DNA of 64,000 nucleotides, taken from the NCBI GenBank assembly GCA_007115705.1, contig QXEO01001020.1, forward strand, positions 1,178,001 through 1,242,000, read 5' to 3'. The stretch's first letter is position 1. Each line of letters begins with the position of its first letter. Source of the DNA: Dactylis glomerata. Lineage: Eukaryota; Streptophyta; Magnoliopsida; Poales; Poaceae. Made by a program: the position numbers and the translations under genes. Below the pieces are notes generated by a model. The model made no database searches, was not told the origin of the DNA, and saw only the letters and a list, made by a program, of their open reading frames with translations. Shown here piece after piece: positions 34,251 through 45,577 of the stretch.

Positions 34251-34605
34251 TCCCCACGGTCAGCGCCAATTGACGAGGGGTTAACTCGACAAATGTCCTA
34301 GATGAAGGACTTAGGATCGGGGAGATAGGGCGTCGGATGAGCTCGAAGGTAAAGTTAGTCGAAATAGGTGTGTATCGAAAGTAAACTTGGGTGTTCAACC
34401 TGGCTTGCTTTCAATCTGCCCTACACCATCCCCTCCTGGCCCCTATATATAGGTGGCCAGGTCTCGAGGATCGGGTAGGGTACGATACAGATTACAATAT
34501 CGACATACGGTAATAACTCGTATTCGACTATCATTACAATTGGGCCTAGCTTAACGGGCCTCAGGGGTACTCAACTAACGGGCTCTATTAACTATACCCT
34601 TGTCA
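34251..34605 (-). repeat. 5' LTR (34271-34605) and primer site of element F
   Basis: 335-bp LTR, same length as the 3' copy. The minus-strand primer site ATTGGCGCTGACCGTGGGGA occupies 34251-34270 directly after the LTR end. The tRNA is not assigned here; the TGGCGCC start is usual in Tat and Athila elements. Followed by CACCT at 34606-34610. Confidence 0.92.
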
Positions 34606-35427
34606 CACCTCCAATGGCAACACATCACATTCCACCTCATCAATATAATCACCAACTGTAAATGGCATACGCACCTTGTGAGTAATCTTTAGCATACCGC
34701 AGCTATTTAACCATGCAACATGCTTAGGTTCAGGAATACGCCATGTCGACAAACCCAAAGTCATCACCACAGCCTTACTGATGCCATTACAGTAGCTACC
34801 ACCATCCACCATGAGCTTGCAGGCTTTACCCTTGATCATGCACTGTGTTTGAAATAAACTCCAACGCTGACCCTTGTCAACTGCTATGCAAGCCGCATCA
34901 TGTACCCGCTTGAGTTGCATATTCAGCCCACTCAATGGTTCAACCTCTTTCATGATATCCTTGCCAACATCAGCCTTCGTATCCACAGAAGGTACAATTG
35001 TGGTCGTAGCCCGACTGGGCTGCTCTACCATACAATCTGTTGGCACAAAACGCTGCCTCAAAAGACTCTTCAATTCTTTCCAACTGCAAGTGAAACTCTG
35101 GCCTTTTTGTTGCATATCATACCTGACACGTTTCCACCAAGCAGTAGTTGTTTGATCAAAGCGAGCAACAGCTGCATTGTAAGAAGTAATTTGCCCGTAA
35201 TCTTGAGAACGCGGTAGTAACCAACGGTCCATCGCATCCTCCCATGCTAAATATTCTTGTGGCGTAGCATCAATCTTCAGCCAAAGTCTTCGAAAACCTC
35301 CCAATGCTCGGGTTGCAGTAACAACAGCAGGGTTAAAAATGGGTGCTTCATCCACTTCGCCCAGCCAACGAGCTTGATAAAAATCCGATACATCCGTCCG
35401 AACTGTCTCCATAACACCGGTCACCAT
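34606..35427 (-). pseudogene. gag/protease frame of G, N-terminal part
   Basis: ATG 35427 (MVTGVMET), then a short gag with EYLAWEDAMDR and WWKRVRYDM. No CCHC knuckle was seen between gag and protease, unlike J. Protease has LMVDGGSYCNGIS (about 34790-34830), with the catalytic Asp present. The frame is cut at LEV by the CACCT target site of F and continues at 25760. About 562 residues in total before interruption. It is a compact particle/processing protein of a non-autonomous element; reverse transcriptase would be supplied in trans. Confidence 0.85.
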
Positions 35428-36316
35428 ATCTGCACAACTTCAGCACCAAAGCACACCGTGGCAGAGAAATTTGCAAAAAATTGCGCGGAGTTGCGGAACG
35501 AGTACACCAATTCCAGAGCAAAACAAACTTATTTTCCTTCACAGGATGCAGAACTGATTGCTTCAAAATACAGACTAAAATCAGCAGAACACGGGGCGAC
35601 CAAGCTAGGCTCGCTAGAGGGCAGACACCCTCTGTGGTGTAGCGAGCTGGAGCGAGTGTTTCCTTGGAATCGACCGATACGCCAAGACTCGGCCAGGCCG
35701 AGGAGACCCCAGGCGCACGTGGCCGGGTGAGGCGTCCGATATGGGCCGGCCCACACCTGGACACCGATCCGGTTCCGGTTACGATCGAGCGAGAGCGCGA
35801 GCCAGATCGATCGAGCAAACCCTCGATCACGGGATCACGCCAAGTCGCCAAGGCACAGACACCCTCCGCGAGCAGGCGCACGCGGGGCGAATTTTTTTTT
35901 GTCCTTAGCGATCGGATCTGGCTAGGCTTCGGGAGTAGCGATCGGGCCTGCTAGCAATAGGAGAATTAGCACCTGGCGTCGGAAACAACGGCGACTCCAG
36001 GCACGTGGCGATCTGTTTCCTCTTTTTTTTGCTTGACTACCGATCGGAAACAGGTACACGAACCTAGAGCGATTGGATCTTGATTATTCCGCTGCCTGGA
36101 CTTCCCTCGATGGTATCTACAACTCCTCGTCACAATCCCCACGTGCTGCAGATCGATCGGCTCAAGAAAATCCTTGCCGATCTGAAAACTTCTAATGAAG
36201 AAACAATCTGAAACCAATCTGCAACGAGATCGATCTCAACTCCGATGAACAAACTAGCCGATCTGAAAACTACCTGAGAAAAGAACAATCCGCAGATCAA
36301 CAGAAAACACTCGCGG
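35428..36316 (-). other. 5' leader of element G
   Basis: Untranslated, GATC-rich. Contains a copy of a 26-base stretch (35618-35643) that also occurs, in the opposite orientation relative to its element, in the LTR of I (55567-55592). The leader is cut at CGCGG (36312-36316) by element D and resumes at 43851-43877 with the primer site TGTGGTATCAGATTACTGGG (minus strand). ORFs here, such as 35348-35881, are not family-like. Confidence 0.75.
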
Positions 36317-37198
36317 TGATATGGGGTGGCCCGATCTTCTCAGTAAGCTTGCGGTAATGGTGATGATGGTGATAGATAACTTGGTGTCGCCGATGATCTC
36401 TCCTCGCTAGATCCCTGATGCCAATGCAACAGCTCTCTACCCTTCGGATATTCACGACTTCACACACTTGCGCAACGCAGCCGTCGACCACGAAACGGTA
36501 TAATTGCAATTCACTAATTCCCAATGGAACAGCAGATCACACTTAACTTGCAGTATATAATCTCCAGATCGAAACGAATTGGAGACAAGAATTCCAGATG
36601 AATGCTTGCAGCAGTCTCAAGAACTAGGGTTTATCTAAAACGTGGTCTAACCTCTCTATGGCGCCTAGGCACACAATATAAGGGGGGTACGGCTGGCCCA
36701 AGGGCAACCGACCTGACCTGGTCCTCTAACACGGTTCGACTCAACCTGACGTGATACAAACTGACCCAAAGGTTGGGTGCAGCCAACTAGGCGCGCAGGC
36801 CTTATGTGTATGGCGCATATACACTTGGTGGTGCGCCATATGCAACCTCCTGCGTGATGTCCTCCTCCTCCTCATGCTGGTCGCCGGCCTCCCTCTCCTC
36901 CCTCGCGTCCATGTGCATGATCATCACGTCTTGCTCCAGCTCCTCGCTCCCTCGTGCTATGTCTTCTTCTCCCATGAACCTGAGTATGCAAACACACAAA
37001 GACTTAGGCAGTAAACAATTCTCATTAACAAAATAATCAGATTCTATTAGGAGCAAATTCACCTGTTGTTCTATTAACTTTGCACGAGCTCTTGTGATAG
37101 GTCCAATTCTGATTTCATCATTGGACTTCTTCTTTGCAGCAACCTGCTTGTCATCATTACGAAGTGGAGATGGAACAATAGTAGGGATGTCCTCATCA
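36317..37198 (-). repeat. 3' LTR of element D
   Basis: 882 bp; on the minus strand it begins TGATGAGGACATCC directly after the purine tract. The polyprotein tail is encoded in its first about 397 bases (to 36802). It ends at ...CCCATATCA (36317). Confidence 0.94.
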
Positions 37199-40100
37199 TC
37201 TCCCCCCCCTTCAAAAGGCGTCGACCTCGACGCTCCAAGGTCTTCTCCATCATATGGTGACAAATCAGCAACGTTGAAGCTGTTGCTAACGCCACCAAAC
37301 TCAGCAATAGGAATATCAATCGAGTAGGCATTATCATTTATCTTGGCTAGCACCTTGTAAGGACCAGCACCACGCGGCCTCAACTTGGAACTCCGCAGCT
37401 ATGGGAACCTATCCTTGCGCAGATGCACCCAAACCATATCTCCAGGCTGAAACAAAACTTGCTTTCTTAATTGGTTGCGTGCAGCAGCAATGTTCTTGCC
37501 TTTCTTCTCAATGGCCTCTCGTGTCTTCTCATGAATTTTCTTCACATAATCTGCTCTTTTTGATGCCTCCATATTAACTCTCTCATGCAATGGAAGAGGC
37601 AGCAAATCTAGTGGTGTGATTGGTTTGAAACCATACACCACCTCGAAAGGACAAAGCTGAGTAGTAGTGTGCACCGCTCTGTTATATGCAAACTCAACAT
37701 GTGGCAAACACTCCTCCCACTCACGCAGATTTTTCTTGATCATGGCTCGCAGCAATTGAGACAATGTTCTATTCACCACCTCCGTTTGACCATCAGTTTG
37801 GGGATGACATGTAGTGCTGAACAGCAACTTCGTTCCCAGCTTGCCCCATAGTGTCTTCCAGAAGTAGCTCATAAACTTCACGTCCCTGTCAGAAACAATT
37901 GTCTTGGGCACTCCATGCAAGCGAACAATGTCCCTGAAAAACAGATTAGCTATGTGCGACGCATCGTCGCTTTTGTGGCATGCAATAAAATGTGCCATCT
38001 TAGAGAATCTATCCACTACCACAAATATACTATCATGACCTCTTTTAGTGCGTGGCAAACCTAACACAAAATCCATACTTATATCTTCCCATGGTGTGGT
38101 AGGTGCAGGTAGTGGAGTATACAAACCGTGAGGCTTCAGCTTGGACTTGGACGTGTTGCATACAATGCAGCGCCTAACAAATCTGTCCACGTCACGCCTC
38201 ATCTTGGGCCAATAAAAATGATCAGCGAGCATGAGAAGCGTCTTCTCACGCCCAAAGTGACCCATCAATCCGCCAGCATGTGATTCCTGCAACAATAGCA
38301 AACGTACCGACGATTCTGGAACACATAGTTTGTTAGCACGAAACAAAAATCTATCATGTATGTGGTACTTGTCCCATGCATTTCTAAGCATACACAAACG
38401 ATATGGTTCAGCAAAATCATGATCAGTAGCATACAAATCACACAAGCTCTCTAAACCAGGAATTTTAACATCAAGATGCATCAATAACATGTTCTTCCTA
38501 GATAGAGCATCAGCAACAACATTTTCTTTCCCTTTCTTATACTTGATTATGTAGGGAAACGACTCAATGAACTCAACCCACTTAGCAAGGCGCCTATGCA
38601 AGTTAGATTGAGCTTTCAGATATTTTAAAGCTTCATGATCAGAATGTATGATAAATTCTTTTGGCCACAAATAATGTTGCCAAACCTCAAGAACTCGAAC
38701 AAGCGCATACAATTCTTTATCATAAATAGGATAATTCAGTCTAGCACCAGAAAGTTTCTCGCTGAAATAAGCAATAGGTCTACCTTCTTGCATCAACACA
38801 CCACCAATTCCTATACCACTAGCATCACATTCAACTTCAAATTGCTTAGAAAAATCTGGTAGTGCAAGCAATGGTGCAGAAGTAAGCAAACGTTTCAGCT
38901 CATCAAATGCATGATCTTGGGCAGCGCCCCATACAAAAGGCACTCCTTTCTTAGTTAATTCATTCAATGGTGCAGCAATAGTACTAAAGTCTTTCACAAA
39001 ACGCCGATAGAAACCAGCAAGACCGTGAAAACTGTGTACTTGACTAACATTCATGGGAGTAGGCCAATTTTGAATTGCTTCAATTTTAGATGAATCTACC
39101 TCTACCCCATGCATAGATACAACATATCCCAGAAATATCACTTTATCTTTTGCAAATGTGCACTTCTCAAGGTTAGCATACAATTTAGCATCACGCAACA
39201 CTTGCAAAACTTGTCTAATATGCTCACAATGTTCATATTCAGTGCGGCTGTAAATAAGTATATCATCAAAATATACAACCACAAAACGACCAATAAACTC
39301 TCGCAAAACATGATTCATTAAGCGCATGAATGTGCTAGGTGCATTAGTAAGACCAAAAGGCATAACTAGCCACTCATATAAACCAAATTTAGTTTTGAAA
39401 GCAGTTTTCCATTCATCCCCTTCTTTCATCATAATTTGATGGTATCCACTACGCAAATCAATCTTAGAGAAAATAGCAGCACCACTCAATTCATCTAGCA
39501 TATCCTCTAAGCGTGGAATAGGATGACGATATCGAATAGTGATGTTATTAATAGCTCTACAATCTACGCACATGCGCCATGTACCATCTTTCTTAGGCAC
39601 CAAAATAACAGGAACAGCACAAGGGCTAAGAGAAACACGAATATACCCTTTGTCCAGAAGCGCTTGTACTTGTCGCTGTATTTCCTTTGTCTCTTCGGGG
39701 TTGGTCCTGTACGGCGCACGGTTTGGAAGAGTGGCACCAGGGATCAAATCAATTTGATGCTCAATTCCACGCAATGGTGGCAGTCCTGCGGGCACCTCCT
39801 CCGGAAACACATCGTCGTACTCCTGCAATACATTAGAAACACCAAGAGAAACAGGTTGCATATCATTAGAAACTAACACCTCGCCTTTGTACATAAGCAC
39901 AAGTGGCATGGCTATAGGATCCTCTCTAAATTCTACCATGTCTTCTTTGGTGGCTAATATAAGCAAACTAGGCACTCTCTCACTTTTCGTTATATTGTCA
40001 CTCACAGCTATTACATTATTTTCTCGTGTAGGTGGCTGTTCTAGCTTCACTTCTGTTTTCTGACGAGACTCATTGACAATTTGCTGCGGTGACATAGGCT

Positions 40101-41844
40101 GTAGATTAATTTTCTTGCCCTTGAACTCCAAGTGATAGGTATTGGCTCGGCCATTGTGTTGCACATGGCGATCATACAGCCATGGCCGACCCAGTAGTAG
40201 GTGACAAACAGTCATAGGAACCACATCAAACTCAATGGAATCCTTGTATGGTCCTATCTCAAAATTCACACGCACCATATGATTTACCTTCATCTCTCCA
40301 TTATCACTCAACCATTGGATGTAGTAGGGATTTGGATGAGGTAAATATTTCAGATTTAGCTTGGCACATAACTCCTTGCTTGCTAGGTTGCGGCAGCTAC
40401 CTCCATCAATGATTACTTTGCAAGCTTTGTTTGGGCCAACTAGTGCTTTCGTTTGGAACAAATTGCAGCGCTGGGAATCAGCATGTGGCGTGACACTCAA
40501 TGCACGCTGCGAGACAACAATGGTAGGCGCTGGAGAAGCAAAGGCATCCATGCCGCCCTCACTTGTGTAACCATCATCATGGGAATCATACGGATCAGCG
40601 TCATCTCCAGTCTCATACTCATTATCATCATTAACAATCATCACCTTTCTGTTTGGACACTCTCGCTTGAAGTGCCCTTTGCCACCACATGTATGGCATT
40701 GCATATCTCTATTACGAGCTGTAGACATGTTGGAACCAGAGCTAGGCGCAGGAGCTGCTGGTTTCTTTGCAGTAGAAGCATTGGAGGCTGGGTGAGAATG
40801 TGAAGAAGAGGGGCCTCTGGTGGCACCCTCCATAGGCGCTGCAGATTGGTGTGGCGCCCTGCTAGAAAACCTCCCAGAAGGAGTATATCGTGCCTTGATT
40901 TGAGCCTCTTCAGCTAGCTGCGATTCAGCCTCCCTTGCATGATGCAAAAGCTCATTCATATTGTTGTAGGAATGATGCCTAACAATACCTTTGATGTTGT
41001 ACTTCAGCCCATGAAGAAATTGCTGCATGGTCATCTCAATAGACTCTCAAACACGTGCACGCTGCAGCAACATCTCCATCTCCATGTAATAAGCATCAAC
41101 GGTCATGGTTCCTTGCTTCAACTGTGTCAATTTATCATAAACAGTACGCAGGTAATTAGTGGGAACAAAACGAGCTCGCATGATCTCCTTCATATTGCGC
41201 CATGTAAGAACAGGAAGCTCGTTGTTATCTCTTCTTTCCGTCACAATGCTATCCCACAAACGCAAGGCATAACCATCAAATTCTGAAGAAGCAAGCTTGA
41301 TCTTCCTATCTTCAGTGTAATCATGCAAACGCCATAATTTTTCAATCTTGAGCTCCCAAGTAAGGTACTCCTCCGCATCAGTGGAACCTTCAAATCTGGG
41401 AATCGTGAACTTGGGCTTGCCCAAGCCATCATCCTCCTGAAATGGCACACGCCGAGCACCAGGTGGTGGTGGACGACCCTGTCCTGGAAAACCACGCCCG
41501 CGGCCATTGTTGCCCATCATGTGTTCATTATCTCCATGGACACTATCAACATCGCCATGGTCCTCATGGTGGCGTTGCTCAACAGTTACACGCAGCCCAT
41601 TGACGGAAGTTGTCAATTGTTGTATGCTTGTCTGGAGAGCAGTGACTTGCGCTTGCATAGCATTGACTGTAGTTTCAGTGGCATCTACTTTCATTTGCAC
41701 AGCTTGAATATCAGCGTCAATGTTTTCAGTGGATCTAGTAATAACCCCTTGCAAATGATCACGGAGAGCTTCATATTCCCTCCATGTAACAGTAGCATCA
41801 TCAGCCTTTTTCTGCATCACATCATCAACACCACTAACAGACAT
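36802..41844 (-). pseudogene. gag-pol polyprotein of element D with two stops
   Basis: 1680 codons from ATG 41844 (MSVSGVDD). Gag is followed by the CCHC knuckle starting CHTCGGKGH (about residue 381), protease IIDGGS (about 476), RT VVYFDDILIYS (about 855), RNase H ECDASG (about 1005), integrase HHCC (about 1190-1230) and D, D, E in DFVLGLP, SDRDVKF and TDGQTEV (about 1255, 1317, 1354). FNVADLSPY ends the integrase core, and the tail with GPITRARAK is LTR-encoded. Stops are TGA at 41047-41049 in gag (A and I have CGA-type Arg) and TAG at 37399-37401 near the integrase end. Everything between them is open, so RT and integrase could in principle be made only by read-through. Confidence 0.93.
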
Positions 41845-42963
41845 GATTAGTAGGTTAGTGCACTAAATCAAAAATCTTTTTGGTGGCACACTCACAACTC
41901 ACTCAAAACTGACAAGAAAAGGAAATCTTACCGTTCCAAAGTGAATAGCAAATGCGTACCCGTTCGGATAGATGACCAATGCACGGAGGTGATGAAGTGA
42001 ATACCAGGGTATAAGAGCAATCACACGACAAAGCAGGAGTGTATGGTGGAGCTGTAGGTATGGTATCCTAACTACACCAAAGACAAGTCCTAGTGCTGAT
42101 CGTGCGAACAAACACCCGAAGGAAACACACACGTGGAGATGAACGTGGCAAAGCAACTATAAAACAGGATATGTTGCAATGCACAAGAGAGACACTAGCA
42201 ATGCTCAATGTAAACAGGCACAAGATTGCTCAATCTACTAGTGCAGCAAATTAGATAGATGCTTCGGCCTCTCACTTTTCTGTTTTTGATTCTTCTCTCT
42301 TTGCTCAATTTTTTTTCTCTCTCCTCTCTCTTTTTCGGCCACAATACGTCGCACCGCGAAGATTTTTTAGCACGGCAGACAAAAATGCACTTGAAAACCC
42401 TAAACAGAGCAGCCCGTGGAGCAAAGATATGCTAGTCTCAAATAGGTAAGCTCCTACACAATTGTATAGTAGAAAGGCTGTGGCTATGTTTGTCACAAGA
42501 TGCAGAAAGGTACGCTATGTGGACTCGGTTTTGAAGGAAAACGAGAAAAACTTGGATTTGTACCACGGCAGAAGAACGCACAGAACTCGTGCCGCGGCAG
42601 GACTCGGAGCAAGCTTGCCAACGCGCTGGACCAGACAAACGTGGCGCGGTGTCTGATCGGGAGCGTTCACTTCCTACGCGCGAGACCAGACAGATCGCGT
42701 CTTTTGTCTGATGGCGAGCGATCGAAGTGGACTCGAAACCTAAAACCGACTAGAACCTAGACTCCTACGGAACAAGAAATAGATCGGATCAAAGAAGGAA
42801 AACGACCAGCAACTAAAACCAATCTACGATGCAATCTAGGCTATGGCAATACTATGAACCCTAATATTTTTTGGCTTTTCTGGATAGGACGAAAATCAAA
42901 ACTAAACTACGGATGATCTGGTGGATTGCTTACCGAGGAAACACTGGAAATCTGATACCAAGA
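41845..42963 (-). other. 5' leader of element D with primer site
   Basis: Primer site at 42946-42960, three bases from the LTR. It is collinear with the leader of A. No gene. ORFs at 42438-42760 are not family-like. Confidence 0.8.
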
Positions 42964-43845
42964 TGATATAGGGTGGCCCGATCTTCTCAGTAAGCTTGCG
43001 GTAATGGTGATGATGGTGATAGATAACTTGGTGTCGCCGATGATCTCTCCTCGCTTGATCCCTGATGCCAATGCAACAGCTCTCTACCCTTCGGATATTC
43101 ACGACTTCACACACTTGCGCAACGCAGCCGTCGACCACGAAACGGTATAATTACAATTCACTAATTCCCAATGGAACAGCAGATCACACTTAACTTGCAG
43201 TATATAATCTCCAGATCGAAACGAATTGGAGACAAGAATTCCAGATGAATGCTTGCAGCAGTCTCAAGAACTAGGGTTTATCTAAAACGTGGTCTAACCT
43301 CTCTATGGCGCCTAGGCACACAATATAAGGGGGGTGCGGCTGGCCCAAGGGCAACCGACCTGACCTGGTCCTCTAACACGGTTCGACTCAACCTGACGTG
43401 ATACAAACTGACCCAAAGGTTGGGTGCAGCCAACTAGGCGCGCAGGCCTTATGTGTATGGCGCACATACACTTGGTGGTGCGCCATATGCAACCTCCTGC
43501 GTGATGTCCTCCTCCTCCTCATGCTGGTCGCCGGCCTCCCTCTCCTCCCTCGCGTCCATGTGCATGATCATCACGTCTTACTCCAGCTCCTCGCTCCCTC
43601 GTGCTATGTCTTCTTCTCCCATGAACCTGAGTATGCAAACACACAAAGACTTAGGCAGTAAACAATTCTCATTAACAAAATAATCAGATTCTATTAGGAG
43701 CAAATTCACCTGTTGTTCTATTAACTTTGCACGAGCTCTTGTGATAGGTCCAATTCTGATTTCATCATTGGACTTCTTCTTTGCAGCAACTTGCTTGTCA
43801 TCATTACGAAGTGGAGATGGAACAATAGTAGGGATGTCCTCATCA
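42964..43845 (-). repeat. 5' LTR of element D
   Basis: 882 bp, TGATATAGGG...GTCCTCATCA on the plus strand, pairing with 36317-37198. Followed by CGCGG (43846-43850). Confidence 0.94.
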
Positions 43846-43850
43846 CGCGG

Positions 43851-44438
43851 TGATCAACCCAGTAATCTGATACCACATGATAAGGATCACGCCGGTGATC
43901 CTATGAGTTTTGTCCCGATCTTTCACAGCGAGTCTACCCGGATAGAAATCTTCCAACAACGCGAAGAACGTCACCTGAAGAAGAGGAACGAATCCAGCAA
44001 GCAACGTGATGAAGATCACCACGCCTCAAACCTGAGCCTGATAATTCTTGATGAACACAAGAACCTTCACAGCAATATATTTGATAAACACGGCAGCGCC
44101 ATTTCCCCGGAGGGATGATACACGGTGGAACACCACACAATAGTTTAACTCTAAACAACTGAACTCCCCTCAACCCTAGACTGCTGGCCTCCTTATATAG
44201 ATGTCCAGAAAACTGTTGGGCTTGGACAGGTCCAAACCCCAAAACACAAATAGCCCTAAGTGGCCCACAACTTGACCTAGCTACAAAATAACATAAACAT
44301 GAATATAACTTGCTGACACAACCTTAGACTAATTATTACATATCGTAGGTCGTCCTGGCGTGCCAATCTGCAACAAGCTTCCCTCATCTTGGTGGAGTCC
44401 TGAAATTGGGCTTCACCTCCTCCTTCATGCCCATATCA
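43851..44438 (-). repeat. LTR1 of element G (43878-44438) with primer site
   Basis: The 561-bp LTR is the 5' LTR of the long unit of G. The minus-strand primer site TGGTATCAGATTACTGGG lies in 43851-43877. It shares variants with LTR3 rather than LTR2. TTCCT follows at 44439-44443, matching 23477-23481. Confidence 0.9.
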
Positions 44439-44443
44439 TTCCT

Positions 44444-45577
44444 GGTAGCGATCTCCTGCTCGCTCGACCACAGACCTGCTCCGTCCTCGAGTGAGATCGG
44501 CTAGCTCGCCCCGCTCTGGTTGTTTATGCTGGTGTTAGTGTGGATTGGAAGAGACTAGATGGACCTAGCGCTCTGCCGCGCGGTCCTCTTACCAGTGTTA
44601 AATTTTTATGTTGTAGTTATACTTTTCTTAGCACATACATATTTTCATTTATGTCTTTGTTGAGCTTTGGCCTTGGGTACAGTACGGGGGACATCCGTGT
44701 TTGGTAGGATGACTCGTATGGTTGGTGTGTCGTTGCACGTGAACGCGACGTGCTGTTAGTTGGCGGACGTTTTTTTGTTAGAGTCGGCACATGCCCATGT
44801 CGGTGAAGGTAACTTCAGCGATAGGTCTCAAAGAAACCATGGTTGTCTGGTTTGGTCCACATGGACAATGCCTCCGTCCAAAAGGATCACTCCAAACTGG
44901 CTATTGTCCTTTTTTTTGCCCGAACCACCCCATTTCCATACCAAATTTGTAATAAAATAGGGGTAGGGAAGACACGTTCAGCTCCTTAGCCCGCCCCACA
45001 TTTGGCCTGGCTCACATGTCACCCACCCGTCCATCACACTTCTTTGCAGGTAGGCCCAACGGTAATGTATAAAAACTTTTAGCTTAGTTTCTAGGTAACC
45101 ATTTAATATATATATATCCAAACAGATTTGTGCATATATTGGACGTTATACATAACATAAATAACTGAGAAAGTAGTGGCTATTGTCCAACCATATGGGG
45201 CGAATAACAACTATTTTGAAAATAATCTTCTCGTTATGACATCTGATTGGGTCGACATTTACTAATGTTCATACTTTTTTATCTTTGTGTGTGAAGACAA
45301 AGCTTAATGGACAAAACAGTCAATCAATGTCTCATTTATAGATAGGCCCCATGAAAGTGACACCCCAATCAATAAGAAGGCCTCAAAGCTAGGGAGCTTA
45401 GATCTCTTTAGAGATTTCAGAAGGATAGGCAACGCAAGGCTGCAATTCAGTTACAAATTTTGTGAGGAAAATAAGATCGTTTTAATCTGGAATTGATGCA
45501 TTCGTGTTTAGCAAATCTGCACAGTTTTCTATGAATTTCTCTACCGCCATACATGTTGGTGTTAATTTCCCACAGAT
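44444..45577 (+). other. leader of K, second part, with an unidentified insert
   Basis: The last about 140 bp (45440-45577) align with the end of the leader of G (AGGAAAATAAG, CTGGAATTG, ATTTCTCT, GATATGGTG). The first about 90 bp are GATC-rich like that leader. Between about 44540 and 45430 the sequence is AT-rich, unlike the leader of G, and holds no gene I recognise. It is probably another insertion, but I could not find ends or a target duplication. Confidence 0.5.

Larger units (their letters stand above)
25761..34605 (-). mobile_element. Tat-lineage Ty3/gypsy element F carrying an antisense B3 gene
   Basis: 8845 bp with two 335-bp LTRs (TGACGAGG...CTTGTCA on the plus strand) and target duplication CACCT at 25756-25760 and 34606-34610. 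The LTRs differ at about four positions by eye. The minus strand carries gag-protease-RT-RNaseH-second RNaseH-integrase in one frame with three stops. Between pol and the 3' LTR lies a plus-strand gene (27150-27722) and homologous non-coding flanks shared with element H. The primer site is a TTGGCGCTGACCGTGGGGA-type sequence. The second RNase H places F in the Tat lineage. Confidence 0.95.
36317..43845 (-). mobile_element. CRM-like Ty3/gypsy element D, nearly intact
   Basis: 7529 bp, 882-bp LTRs, target duplication CGCGG at 36312-36316 and 43846-43850. The primer site (TGGTATCAGATTTCC on the minus strand) lies at 42946-42960 and the purine tract (GAAGGGGGGGGAGA-like) at 37199-37212. The LTRs differ at about seven positions by eye (about 0.8%). 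One gag-pol frame has only two stops. Inserted in the leader of G. Confidence 0.95.
23482..44438 (-). mobile_element. three-LTR non-autonomous CRM-like element G
   Basis: The target duplication TTCCT lies at 23477-23481 and 44439-44443. Read on the minus strand the order is LTR1 (44438-43878), primer site, leader, gag/protease frame, purine tract, LTR2 (24914-24355), primer site, about 300 bp of internal 3' end, purine tract, LTR3 (24042-23482). LTR1 and LTR3 share many variants against LTR2. F and D are inserted inside. Before F arrived, the gag/protease frame (35427 to 24889) would have been open for 562 residues: the F insertion plus one target copy is 8850 bp and keeps the frame. There is no RT, RNase H or integrase. 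Confidence 0.88.

Noticed and set aside
35348..35881. 177-residue ORF in the leader of G
   Set aside because: Lies between LTR and gag, in GATC-rich untranslated sequence; no motif.
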